Part shown: positions 1-11,420 of the stretch, piece by piece
Position numbering within the stretch: position 1 is the first letter of the stretch
Layout of the letters: the number at the start of each line of letters is the position of its first letter
Source of the DNA: Dendrophyllia cribrosa
Taxonomy: Eukaryota; Cnidaria; Anthozoa; Scleractinia; Dendrophylliidae
Assembly: GCA_024195265.1 (NCBI GenBank)
Contig: JAJLRJ010000006.1
Span: 14,691,639-14,755,638 of the forward strand
Direction: 5' to 3'
DNA: 64,000 nucleotides
Notes under the pieces: generated by a model
What the model was told of the DNA's origin: nothing
Seen by the model: the letters and a program-made list of their open reading frames with translations, nothing else
The model's database searches: none
Program-made: the position numbers and the translations under genes

Positions 1-370
1 GCATGTACCGTATTTAAGTAATTTATCGGAATACGGCTTCTATGTCTTTCGAATGCCGTATCCGAATTTACGCGGTAAAAGCTTACAATCGCTTTAATAA
101 CGCCAGCATTAGCAGCCAGCATGTAAGCTGGCGCGTGCCCGGGACTGGTTAGCTTGAGTTTGTAAATTCTAGATCATAGGTGACGTCATAGGTGGACTCT
201 AGGTGAAATGACCCTGATGTGCATGGGTGATACAGTAAATTATTAACGAAATATGACACTCGAGCGTCCTGCTGCTGAGATTTAATATAAAACGTGCATT
301 TGTCTGACGAAAAGAGTAAAACATTGTTATTTACAACGGGGTTTGAAGGATATTTAGGACAATAAGATCT

Positions 371-480
371 TTTGTCAGTTGTCAGTAAAACCCTCTACAA
401 ATGTCAGTTGTCAGTTAAATTTTAGGCTATTTGTCAGTTGTCAGTTAGAATTTTGGCCATTTGTCAGTTGTCAGTTAACC
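371..480. repeat. Short tandem repeat built on TGTCAGTTGTCAGT
   Basis: Four imperfect units of roughly 35 bp, each containing the double motif TGTCAGTTGTCAGT followed by an AT-rich spacer. Nothing suggests coding. Confidence 0.8.
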
Positions 481-1995
481 CCATCCAGACCCTCAAATAA
501 AGGTACGCGTAAGTCCGCTTTTTTCTCGGAGAATAAAAGATAATTACAGGGAAACCGGGTAAAAGAGAATGGTTGTCATAACAAAGTGCTCGCTCGGTGC
601 TTATAAACCTCTTGGGATGCGCAATTTTAACTTTATTCAATAGACATACTTTAAATTCAGTTTTGTGCACAGGGAGCAGAGGAGCCAAATTCCAACATTC
701 CTTTTACCTCAAATCTTCCTTTCCTTCCTTTCCTTTTACCTCAGATCTTCGATCTGTTGTTTACGAGTCTGTTTTTCGCCCCAGCGGGACCCCAAGCGTA
801 ATCGGAGCTTTCCGTTGGGTAACCGCAGATTGCTGACTGTGGGCGCCACAAAATCGTTACGCAGCAATAAGAGATTGTTTAAGTCAGGTTTTGATGATAG
901 TAACGAAATATGAATTGTTTTTAACTTCACAAAGAAATTGAAGCGTACAGAAGAAGCGAAGCAAATTCTCATGATTCAGTTCGCAATGCCATGTGTTTTT
1001 CGGTTTTATTTTGAAAACAAAAGTGTTTTACTCTTCTTTTCGCTCATAATTACTTATCGCTCAAACATACAATATTTTGTGTCTGACTTGAGCTTAGGGT
1101 TTTTCTTCCCAAATCGGTTGGAATAAAACTTGTTGTATAGATTTTGAAATATGAACGGCGGCGCGGTGTTTAATATTCAGTTCGCTTTAACTTAACTTAT
1201 ATTTTAAACAGCCAACACTTTTTAAATCTTTCACCGACTTTGTCAACCCATCCTTACCGTGTTTTTTCTTTGTATATACTATAATTGTTTTTCAAAGCGA
1301 TTTTTGAGAGGAAATGAGCATACCAAATCACTTAGTTTCAAACATGTTTAAGCTTATTTAGCTCTTATACTCGAGCCTTCTTGTTTTCCGAATTTACAGG
1401 ATTTATGATTTTGTAAGAGAAAGTTCTGATGATTTGTATCTTGAGAAATAAGTTAACGTACTATTTTAAAAACTGAGTTGCGTTAATTTTTACGTGACTG
1501 TATTTGTTTGTAAATGTGGTTAGCTTAGGTTCTGAACTCACGGAGTGCGTTTTCATCAACTTGACAAAACTAAATCGCGGTTGTCTTGAGCAATTTTGAA
1601 GTTTTCTTATCATGGGCTTCTGTTTCGAGTTACGATTTGTTACGAGTAATTTTAACCGTAGTAACTGTGATAAACCGGCTGTTGAAGATCTGAAATGACC
1701 TTTCAAATACGTACAAGTTATTTATTTCATTTAACTACATTGTGTTTGTCTTTGTTTTTTTAAATAAAAGTGATTTGGAAAACTCTACATGTTGTTTGCA
1801 TTTTTATTTCATTTTCATCTTTCTTTGATGTAGGTGTCCTAAAGCTTTGAACCGCTCTGTGTTTTTATCATTTTACCATTATTTCATTCATTAACTGATT
1901 TTGATTGCTGGTATGTTGCTGTAGACACAAATCGCTGTGGAGTATTAAGTTAAACCTGAGACGGTAAGCTAGTCAGGTAGCAAAGTCCAAAAAGA
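481..1995. other. No gene seen; AT-rich intergenic sequence
   Basis: Short open frames exist on both strands but have no recognisable domain, no splice context and overlap each other. No inverted repeat found. Bases 1-370 are likewise empty. Confidence 0.6.
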
Positions 1996-3059
1996 TGATT
2001 TTCGCTAAACTTTTTGAGTAGAAGCAGGAAACAGGGCTTAAAATGTTCGTCTTCAAAAGTCCTTTTTAAGAATTTTGCTGTTTCCCACTTTGATTTTAAT
2101 TGGTACGGCAATTAAGAGGGTGTTTCGCTGAGTCCCTCACCCCTGTAACATGAAAACGAGGCTGGACTAAGGTTCTTCACAAAACTAAGTTAAACATCGG
2201 CCAAAATTGTACATAAACCACCAGAAATGTTTGTAGCCAAGATTTCAATATGTTAAACTTGGATTAATTGCTAATAGTTGGTCACGTGACAGATCACGTG
2301 ACTTTAACCCTCGGACGTAGAAGAGGTAGATTGATGCCAGCCCCGTGTCTCCGATGTTTTCAAAGGCATTTATTGTCAGCACATGCCGTGTACATTAGCT
2401 GTTCATTTATCCTTCGCATACACTTTGGCTAAGTTTGGCGATAATCGATTGCTATGGTAACGGGATATGACGTCATAAGTAGCATGCAGTCAAGCCATTT
2501 TTGAATAAAAATATACGCGTTTTGTTTACCTTTTTTCGGTGAAAAAAAAACATACAAAACGCTACCAAAAGCAATAAAATAGAGCAAAGCATGCACTAAA
2601 TTGCACAAAAACCATCACAAATATTAAAATAAGGCCACCAACCATGTACATTGTAATTATTAATCAGAAAGTAGTGTCACATAACACCCATGCAACATGG
2701 AAACGAGGCTGGACTAAGGACATTCACAAAAGCTAACAAAAGACTGGCCAAATGGCGAAAAAAAACTGTAATGTGATGTAAAAAGTTTTTAATCGGATGA
2801 TAGTGGTCATGTGACATTTAATCCTAGTCACGTGACCCATAGGCCTAAATTAATTAATGGCGACCAGAGAGACTACGTTAAGGGACGGTACTGATTGGAA
2901 AAAATGTAGGCAGGCATTACTAAAATTAATCATATCTTCCAAGATGATTAACTTTTTACGACTTTTCTTTCAAGTTTCCTATAAAGACGAACTTCTTAAG
3001 ATATGGCCTGTGCCATGCAATTCCTAAAAAATAGATTAAAAAATGTAAGGCACATAACG

Positions 3060-3940
3060 TACATGCGCCGGTGGTTTTACAAGCAAACGATCATAGCGGA
3101 ATGTCAATAGATACAATTTCTTGCAAGTCAGCTAGCCAAATGAATGTGAAGATGGAATTCGAAACACCTAAAGCTGAAAAAAGAATAAAAAATGCTGGCC
3201 TTAACGAAGAAACAATATATCATATCTACAGTATCCCTTTTAAATTAGTGACAAAAGAAAGATACTGGACTTGCTATTTTCCAATTTAAAATCATCCATT
3301 ACATTCTGCCTACAAACGTAATAAATTATTATTCATGGATTTAATTATTTTAAGCGAACAATGCCACCTATGCACTGAGAAACAAACTCTAAAACATCTT
3401 TTTGTAACTTGTTCCCATGTGATGTCCTTTTGAACACATTTCACCGATTGGTGGAATGAAAAAAAATCACGAATTTTTTTACTTTTTCGGAGACAAACAT
3501 CATTTTACGGTTTCAGTAATAATTTCCCTTTTCGTCTTGGTTTAAACCTCTGCATAAATTTAGCCAAATACTATATTTACAACGCTTCAAGGAGAGAAGA
3601 AGGATATATCTGGGAAACTTTTTTCGCCTTAATGAAAAATCATCTGGATATGGAAAAACATAAATGTAAATTGGAAGTTAAATTTTGAGCTTTTTGTATA
3701 TAATTTCCTTTTTGTTGTTGTTTGTGACATGTCCTTTTTGGCTTATTTTAGCTTGTACTATGTTGTCGTACATTTAAAAACTATTTTTGTAAGTTAATAC
3801 TAATCCCTAGCTAGTATCGTAGTCTTTTGTATTGTAAAAATCGAACGTATTGTAAAAATAGTGTAAGTAGTCGTGGTGTTGTAAGTATTGTTGATTTCAA
3901 TAAAAAAAAAACAAGAATAAAAAAACAAAAAAAAAACAGT
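3060..3940 (+). pseudogene. 5'-truncated, frameshifted LINE 3' end (reverse transcriptase C-terminal zinc-binding region)
   Basis: Pieces in different frames read KIIHYILPTNV, then EQCHLCTEKQTLKHLFVTC, then LGLNLCINLAKYYIYNASR. This is the order seen in LINE RT C-termini (zf-RVT, C-x2-C...H-x4-C) and also in the better-preserved LINE at 47.6 kb. At least one in-frame stop and one frameshift are present. It ends in an A-rich tail near 3897-3940 after TTCAATAAAA. The 5' limit is uncertain. Confidence 0.65.
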
Positions 3941-4470
3941 TAAATGACAGGAAAAGTACTTTAATTGTAACACTAAAAGAATAAGACTACAAGAATAAGC
4001 ATGACACCTGATTCAATCAACATTTCTTTAATGATGGGCTGTCTTCAAACATTCATTATATATATTTCACGTGAACTTACATGTATTGTGTCATATTTCA
4101 TCTTCCTTAATAACCTTATCAGGTCTCTTATGATAAAACATGTACTGTAAACAACAAAAACAAAATGTCAGCAGCCTCAGTTTCACGAGGAGAATTGCTC
4201 AGGGAAGCTGAAGGTCAAGGACTTGCATAAGCAATGATATATTAGCACTTAAGTAAAAAGCTAATCACAAATTCACGGACTGGTGATGATCATAACTGGA
4301 CTTCTTTTGGAGTTTTAAAAATTTTACAAAATAAGAAAATGAACACTTTCGAAAGCAGCAATTAAAATATACTTATTTTTCTCCTTTTATTTCTTAGTAA
4401 CAAACTGAAGCACGATATAATTTTATCTGTAGATGTGGTTTCAAAGTAAACAGCTTGTTGATGATCAAGG

Positions 4471-4490
4471 TGGGGGGGGGGGGGGGGTTG
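4471..4490. repeat. Poly-G tract
   Basis: About sixteen consecutive G followed within ten bases by a C6 run; a possible local hairpin or slippage site. Confidence 0.8.
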
Positions 4491-5300
4491 TTGCCCCCCT
4501 TGGGTTTACGTGGTGTTACGATATTTTGGAATATATTTTATCTCTAATAGATAGCCTGTGATATTCTCTACAAGATAAGGTAAATATTATGGGTTATGGC
4601 GCCACTAGAGTCCGTGACGTCATCCAAAATGGCTACCAAGCTAGATGGCCGCCACCTTGGGTATGTCTAAAAAGATATAATTTATCGAAAAAATACGGAA
4701 ATTGTAAATAGTTTTTGCTGGAGTTGTAAAATATGATACAATGTTTTGACGCTTTTGGCAGCGTTTTGTATGTTTTTATCACCGAAAAAAAGGTTAAAAA
4801 ACCGCGTATTTTTATTCAAAAATGGCTTGACCGCATGCTTCTTATGACGTCATATCTCGTTACCATAGCAATCGATTATCGCCAAATGTAACCAAAATGT
4901 GTGTGAAGGATAATCGAACAGCTACTCTAACTGTACATGGCATGTGCTAATGCCCTTGAAAAAATCGGAGACGAGGGGCAGGCGTCAATCCCCCTCTTCT
5001 ACATCCAAGGGTTAAAATCACGTGATCTGTCACGTGACCAACTATTAGCAATTAATCCAAAATCTCGGCTATAAACATTTTTGGTGATTTTTGTACAATT
5101 TGGCTAATGTTTTGCTTAGTTTTATGAAGATCCTTAGTCCAGCCTCGTTTTCATGTTTCTGCGGTGAGGCACTCAGCGAAACACTCTCTTAATTGCCGTA
5201 CCAGTTAAAATCAAAGTGGGAAACAGCAAAATTCTTAAAGAGGACCACAAGACGAACATTTTAAGCTCCGTTTCCTGCTTCTACTCAAAAAGTTTTACGA

Positions 5301-6158
5301 AACTCAAAATTAGGCACTCTACAGAATATTGCTACTAGACTAAGCAATCTAAATGGGAATTTTTTTGCTCTGCCGGTAAAGTTTTTCACGATGCATACAA
5401 TTTCTCCTTTTCTCCGCTTCCTCCAGTTCGGCATAATCGGCCTTCTTTTCTCCAAAGGGAGTCAGTGGCCGTTTGAATAGTGTGACATTTTGGTCGAGTC
5501 TCAGAACTGCAAAGTGCAATTATTGACCTTTGTAGCAGCTTTTATGAAACAAGATACAAGCTTTTCCTGCAATTCAACATGCGCAAGTGTTGTGGGAGCG
5601 TACAAGTAGGCTTCTTATTACAACTCCATATTAGGAAGTAAATTCTGATTGGCTCCCCGCGTTTTCTAAAAATCCCCAGCATCGGAAACGAGTTAATCGC
5701 TTTTCTGTTATGAGCTTCTGTGCGGGGGCGATATTTTTTCTTTGGAAGTCAGAATCCCCGAAGAAGAGGAGTTTTTAAGAATTTTCGGTAAAATTAATTA
5801 CATTTTTCTATGGGAATTTTAAAAACTGTTTTTGAGAATTGCTAAAATTGAAAAATAGCCCGGTCTTCATTCCTAAATCTAATTTTTCTTGTGCTTCCGA
5901 CCTTTCACCTTAGTTAAGCTTATCATCATCGTTTCTGTTCAGAGAGCTCCGCTGTTAGGCTAAGCCTATCTACATATATATATGGTTTAAATTAGAGTGA
6001 CTCTTTCTTTAGTCAGAATCGCACAGCGAGAGCGCGGAGATAAATAAGACTTAAGCGCGCGCTAGCTATATTTCTTGTGATCTCTCGGTTTACGTTTTTT
6101 TTTTTTTGCGCGCGCCATTTCTTTGTTTACTTACATCAGGCTTGTTAACGTTTTGTGA
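5301..6158. other. No gene seen
   Basis: AT-rich sequence with a short (TA)n at about 5973-5982 and a T-run near 6098-6108. Nothing coding is recognisable. Confidence 0.5.
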
Positions 6159-6213
6159 CGGTCATCCACCCTGATGAAGGCCGGTAAACTCGGCCGAAAT
6201 ATAGGTGACAGCT
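6159..6213 (+). ncRNA. Hammerhead-like motif, probably decayed
   Basis: CUGAUGA at 6171-6177, stem II GGCCG/CGGCC (6179-6183 with 6191-6195), GAAA at 6196-6199, then UAUA and GGUGAC. The CACC just before the core pairs with GGUG just after the possible AUA cleavage triplet. An extra A before stem II and the lack of a proper stem III make activity doubtful. Similar GAAATAT motifs occur in Penelope-type repeats. Confidence 0.45.
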
Positions 6214-6456
6214 CAAAATAATATCTTTTTGAGTCTTCATTTGTGATATTTTATATATATACATATATGAGGCAGTTACTTTGTTTCAATTATTGCCCAG
6301 CCCAAGTTCATACTTAACTTATCATATGTTGAAGGAAATATACTGTGAATTGCTGATCAATTGGGCTAAGTGGCGCGATCCTAACTGCAGAAATTGTGAG
6401 TCTCTTCGTACCTGCCACATATGGATACTTCCAATTTCACGCTGAATGGCGGGGTT

Positions 6457-6527
6457 GGCTCAGTAGTCTAGTGGTAAGACATCTGATCGGTACTCAGGAG
6501 TCCCGGGTTCGATTCCCGGCTGAACCA
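6457..6527 (+). tRNA. tRNA-like sequence (Thr GGT-like), probably tRNA pseudogene or SINE head
   Basis: A full cloverleaf can be drawn. Acceptor is GGCTCAG/CTGAACC with one C-A mismatch; D stem GTCT/AGAC; anticodon stem TCTGA/TCAGG with loop TCGGTAC; T arm CCGGG-TTCGATT-CCCGG. Pol III box A (TAGTCTAGTGG) and box B (GGTTCGATTCC) are both intact. C replaces the nearly universal U33 and the acceptor is mismatched, which argues against a working tRNA; a SINE promoter head is more likely. Confidence 0.5.
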
Positions 6528-6602
6528 CATTTGTAAAATTCATTTATTATCCATTAGTGTACTAACAAATAGAAATGAGCCATTCCAATCACATGGTTAA
6601 CT

Positions 6603-6665
6603 CACTAGTGAGTTGTATCTGAAATGTAAAATAGATACAACCACTAGTGAGTTGTATCTGGAATG
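6603..6665. repeat. Short direct repeat CACTAGTGAGTTGTATCTG
   Basis: Two 24-bp copies, at 6603-6626 and 6642-6665, differing by one base. Each contains the palindrome CACTAGTG. Confidence 0.7.
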
Positions 6666-7084
6666 CGAATTTCACAAGTTGTTTACAACATTCGCGTCCG
6701 TGTTGTATCGGCACTATACATTCACTCGGCTGCGCCTCGTGATTGTATAGGTCGAAACAACACTCCCGCTCATGTAGTAAACATTACATATTAGTTGATT
6801 TGCAGAACTGTTGTCAGAGTGCTCGATAGAAAAAACTAGAGCATAAATATTTGAAGACAGTCTGATTAACTGGAGATTTGACTTGGCATATTTATTACTA
6901 TATAGTTTCGCACCACACAACTTGTACGGCACTCATCAGATAAATAGCCATGTATATATCGATTGGTATATAACCAATCACCGTTTCGAGATAACATTGT
7001 TTGTACTGCATGACATCGTAGAGATTTTACAGCACAAGAATGAATAAATGAGGTATTGACCGCTTTTTAGAGTTGCTGAGTTGA

Positions 7085-7245
7085 TGTAGTAAGAATCGAT
7101 CCAAACAATCGATGAAAATCGATGATAATAAATGAAAATCGATCATGTTAGAAAGTCACAAAATTTTCACTCATCGATTAGTCATCGATTTCCAGTATCA
7201 ATTTGATTAATTGGCATCTAATGTTATCGATTGATATCGATTGGT
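7085..7245. repeat. ATCGAT-rich repeat
   Basis: At least eight ATCGAT palindromes in about 160 bp, in two clusters of opposite slant (GAAAATCGATGA versus TCATCGATTTCC), with unlike sequence between. Probably the remains of a short inverted-repeat element. Confidence 0.5.
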
Positions 7246-7630
7246 CAGGTCGGGATTAATATAACAGAAAAACACCAAAAATAGTCCGCTATCTACCTGG
7301 AGTGCTCTTGCGTGGGTAACAAGCGCCGCATAGCCATGCACGTGCATGCACATGTCGGGTCACATGATCCTGATTTCGTTATGTAACTTGATGTAACTTA
7401 TGTAACTTGATTGACTGCGCAAAATGGAAAATCTTACGATGTAGTCACTTTAGATGTAGATTGCCTACCTGCCTCGCCTACAGCTAGCATTAGTTAAAGG
7501 CATTCCTGCGTTCTTAGTTGTTGAACCTGTACGTCATTAAGTGAAATCAGTTAAAACGTAGCTTGCAAGCAACGTCACTGGGATGAAGACAAGAATTAAA
7601 TTTTAACACGAGAGACGCTATAATATGCAT

Positions 7631-7888
7631 CAGAAACCCATAAGTGGGTTGAAACGTGTAACTCGCATTCACAGCTTCCGAATATTCATTTTTTGCTTAG
7701 TACCATATTTGGAAACCCCTCGGTCCCTCGAAATTGGAAGCAAGTTGTTCTAGCGAATTGATTGGTTGATTTTTATATCGATTTTCCAAATATGGCTGTA
7801 ACAACTTCTTAGCAAATTGAATAATGGGAAGCTTGTTTTGAAGCGTACAAGAGACAGTTGCACGTTTCAACCCACTTATGGGTTTCTG
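7631..7888. mobile_element. MITE with perfect 28-bp TIRs and TATGCAT target duplication
   Basis: TIRs at 7631-7658 and 7861-7888 are exact inverse complements over 28 bp, starting CAGAAACCCATAAG. The 7-bp TATGCAT occurs directly outside both ends (7624-7630, 7889-7895). It is 258 bp, non-coding; superfamily not assigned with certainty. The perfect TIRs suggest a young insertion. Confidence 0.85.
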
Positions 7889-7896
7889 TATGCATC

Positions 7897-9329
7897 TAGA
7901 GGAACGATCTATCTATAAACGCCGTTCAAAATGCACTAAAGAAGATGGCTTGTCTAAACGGATATAATGAGTTTCTTGTATAAAAACAGTCAATATCTTG
8001 TGAGAATATTAAACGTCTGAAACAAAATGAACAAAGCTGCGTGCAGTACGAATGTTTTTCAAGAAGTAAATTACCAAAACCATAGCGCATAAAAATAGGC
8101 ATGTAAGGTTTTCTATTATGTGGAGGCGAATTCGATTAAACTGACTGAAACACCATAGCAGCCTCACGTGCCACGTGATACTTGTAAGTTAAGAATTTAG
8201 TGTAGGTTTAGAATCTAATTCCCCGATAAAACGCACATTGTTTGAAAGCAAATTTGTGTGGCAACAGTCAGTTGAATTCAAAATAAACATCAGCACAAAA
8301 AGTGTCGCTGCAAACTGCACGATGGAGGCAGTAAGAGATTGTTAAAATTTGGTAAAAACGAGAAGAATTAAGCAATAACTTACCAAATGAAGAAAATTAA
8401 ATACGACTTGCATTAACTAATACTTCGATCAGTTGACTTTCGTGGCGAGCAAGGATTAAGTACTATTAAGAACGTGAGTCGCTTTTATAGCGTCTACGGA
8501 TTAGCTTTTGGGCGCATCAAAAGGAGAGGACAAAGAAATACTGTTGACCTTGACTATTGCTTTTAGATATAAGTTTTCCATGCGAGTTAAAAAACTTGAG
8601 CTATTTCAATCTCGCCGGTTTCCAGGGTCCTCCTTTTTGAAAGACCATGGGAACAAGATTGGGGCTGTCTGTGTTTGCGTTTGCTTCGCAGGTATAAAAC
8701 CTGAGCCTCATGCACGTGCATGACGGTTCATGTGATTAACTGTTGAATACAAAGAGAAAAGAGATTGGTTAATGCCAATGTCACAGTGCAACGAAAACAA
8801 CAACAACAAAAAAACATTTCTATAACTCATTTATCACTGACTCCAGTTTATTTTTCAATAAAAAAGTTCAAACTTTAATACCAATGCAGATCAGGCTCAA
8901 AAGCAAAAACGTGTTCAAACTCACAACTCATAGCTGGAATCTTTTGTATGAAAAGGTTAAGGCAACAACAATGACTCCACCATTAACACCCAATAAGAAA
9001 ACATCATAACGATCCAGTTAATCTGGAAATTATAGCATGAATATTAACTGCGCCATTACTGTACAGCCAAAAGAAAAACACTGAAACGGCACCGCACTGA
9101 AATGACGCCTAGAAAACATGTCCTGTTGGATGAATAATGGTTTAATTTTTAAGCCGCGCGTCCAACATTGTTCAGTACAACAAATGTTGGACATGGTAAC
9201 GATGTTAGAACGTGAACGTGTAGCCAGGGCTTTATGATTAGTCATCCTATGTGCCCTGCACTTTAATTAGGAATGACTAAGTTACTTACACAAATAGCTG
9301 TCTGGCTAAAACACACCGGTAGCCCAAAT
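7897..9329. other. No gene seen
   Basis: AT-rich DNA with scattered short frames, none with a domain or splice context. Confidence 0.5.
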
Positions 9330-9488
9330 TATAGGTGGTTTTCACGTTACGTCACGGCGGCCATGTTCGTGCACACCTACAAAATAATTTTAATGAACTT
9401 CTTTTGTTATGTGCACCAACATAGCAGCCATGGCCTTTGTCATTTGAGTCCCACAGGACTGAAGGTCAAGTGAGTGAAAACCATCTAT
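9330..9488. mobile_element. Short MITE with GGTTTTCAC ends
   Basis: Left end TATAGGTGGTTTTCAC is matched inversely by GTGAAAACCATCTATA at the right end. The left end carries ACGTTACGTCA, like the end of the larger element at 56219-57005, suggesting a shared family. Confidence 0.55.
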
Positions 9489-9639
9489 ATGAGTGTCTCG
9501 GTAACCGTGGCGTACATGTAACAGCGAAATTATAAGGATTTGTATGGGAAAAACGGTCCATTCTAGGGCTAAAATATACGAACCAATTAAAAAAAACTGC
9601 CTACCTAACTTCGTTTGTGTGCATTTGTAAAACTATTGC

Positions 9640-9770
9640 TTTTGTTTTGTTCTGTTGTTATCCAATAATCGATAATTGAGTTATATATTATTTTGGTGGC
9701 ATTTGGCAATATGACCTGCAAATAACTGAGGTAAAATACCTCATAAGAGAGAGTTGACTGTAGTGAAACT
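9640..9770. repeat. Diverged fragment of the hAT-like family at 23.0-23.9 kb
   Basis: Contains GCTTTTGTTTTG, then GGTGGCATTTGGCAATAT, the subterminal pattern also found at 23820-23945, 28450-28590 (inverted) and 31580-31688. Confidence 0.4.
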
Positions 9771-10857
9771 TTATATCGAAAGCAAGGAAAGTGTCAACTA
9801 CATAAGTCAGTCATTCGTCTGTTCATAATGAAATGCGCCATTACAGCTCGTCCAATTGTTTTCCTCACACAAGCGAATTTCTCCGACCAATTTTAGGTAG
9901 TATGCTGGTTCTACCAATAATACCAATTTGACCAGCAAAACTGCGGAAATGCTGGGAAGAGTGATACTTTCAATTGACGGCAGCCAGATGGATTCTGTAG
10001 TTTCGTATCGCAGTCGTCATTAATATTGAGAGACCGTCGATGAATCTTAACGCGCCATGTGAAGTCGTTTTCATGGCACGTAGAACAAGATGCTCTTCTC
10101 TTCTTGGTTGCAAGATGAAAGACGGTGTTTAAAGATATTCAAATTTTGTTGCGTTCCTAGTGAAAGCCGCCTAGTGGTAATAACCTCGAACTCCCTCTAA
10201 TCTGACTGGAGAAAGTTGTCAGTTTTAGTTACTCTATGAAAATGATCAGGCATTGTTCCTTTCTCGGGAATTTCATTGATACTGTGTAACTCGCTTTCCA
10301 CAATATCATCACTCCCTAGGTTCTCCGGCAGAATAAGACCGGCCCTAAATACCTCGTCGTTGGAGCGCTTTATTGAATATCCGTAGCAACAAGTCCCAGG
10401 GAGGGGAGAGACTTAAGCCGCCCTCTGTGCGCCCGCGCAGATTATCCAATCACGGCTGGGTTCGGTCGAGTTTCGTTGTCTTTAAAGCAATTGTCCCTCG
10501 TCAGAAGCCCATCAATACATTTTCTTCCACATACTTTTTCGTTTCGTTTTCTTGCAGTTTCGCTTCGTTTAGTTGCATTGTAGAAAACCCGTCCAACGCG
10601 GCCCGAAGTTCTGTGCTTCTTGAACTTGAAGAATGCTCCGTCCCAGCGGCTGGTAGCATTATCGTGACCACGCCCTGATAAATCAAGCCTAATTGGATTG
10701 GGCGCTTTGAAACCCTGATCCATGACATTTAAAAAATCTCTCAGGTTTGGCCAACCATCAGTCGCATCACTGAAAAAATAAGTCGGCGTCAGTAACACGT
10801 AAAATTGCTCGTTATATTTTTTGAAAAGATTTTTTTAAAACCGATCGGTTTTTTTTA
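9771..10857. other. No gene supported
   Basis: Overlapping open frames of 75-118 codons occur at 10373-10798 on both strands, none recognisable. The minus-strand frame has a possible acceptor TTTTTTCAG, but the protein resembles nothing known to me. Confidence 0.4.
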
Positions 10858-10904
10858 AACTAAGCTTTCGGTGGCTTCTGTCCGCCATCATCAGATTGGA
10901 GAAC
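10858..10904 (-). ncRNA. Hammerhead-like motif, decayed
   Basis: On the minus strand, CUGAUGA is followed by UGGC and GCCA closing a loop, two unpaired C, then GAAA and GCUUAG. Stem I pairing is weak. It resembles a degraded hammerhead core; the cleavage triplet would be UUA. Confidence 0.3.
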
Positions 10905-11029
10905 GTTCGTTGGTGCTCGCGGAACAGAAATAAGAGACTTGTTGCAGTTTATACAGTAGTAACTCATGCAAATCAGCAGAATCTATTGTTCTTGCTCATT
11001 TGCATTAGATTCGGCGTGGGGCTTTGCCC

Positions 11030-11420
11030 TTTTATACAGCAGGTTCGCCTTTAATACGGTCACCCGTTAATACGGACAACGAACAGATTTTCCCATCCCG
11101 ATTAAAACAATCTCATACAAAGTTCACCTCCTTATAAATACGGACAATTTGTAGGCTAATTCTAAGCGATAAAAGATAAGTTAAGTCAGTCAGCTAGACA
11201 TATACTATCAGTTTGGTTGACAGAAAATTACGAACGTTTGTTTAATATGTTTAATCGTAATTTTTCAATGTCTTACACTTAGGGGTTGTACGGTAATTTA
11301 CGTATTTTGCTTTAAAAAATAAAGCACTTAAAATTACGCCATCCATGTGAACCCACTTAATACGGACACCCCGTTAACACGGACAGTTTTCGTGTTCCCT
11401 TCGGTGTCCGTAGTCAGATG
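11030..11420. mobile_element. Degraded Tc1/mariner-type MITE (TAATACGG family)
   Basis: Carries repeated TTAATACGGACA and CGGTGTCCGTA motifs near both ends, like the better-preserved elements at 14.2 and 15.0 kb. The ends are too decayed to find a target duplication. Confidence 0.45.

Larger units (their letters stand above)
1996..5300. mobile_element. 3.3-kb element with long inverted arms
   Basis: Left arm about 1996-2585, right arm about 4715-5300, inverted and alignable over roughly 600 bp with several small differences. Both arms contain CGTTTTCATGTT/AACATGAAAACG, a paired GTCACGTGAC site and ATGACGTCAT. A further unit with the same CGAGGCTGGACTAAGG core occurs at 2696-2850 and a diverged fragment at 15650-15930. 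No terminal TIR or target duplication was located, so the outer limits are approximate. The middle contains a dead LINE tail. Confidence 0.6.

Noticed and set aside
371..480. CRISPR-like direct repeats
   Set aside because: Units are imperfect, spacers are similar to one another and the context is eukaryotic; a simple tandem repeat. No CRISPR array in the window.
10373..10798. Overlapping frames of 75-118 codons on both strands
   Set aside because: No recognisable family, conflicting strands, and no supporting splice partner.
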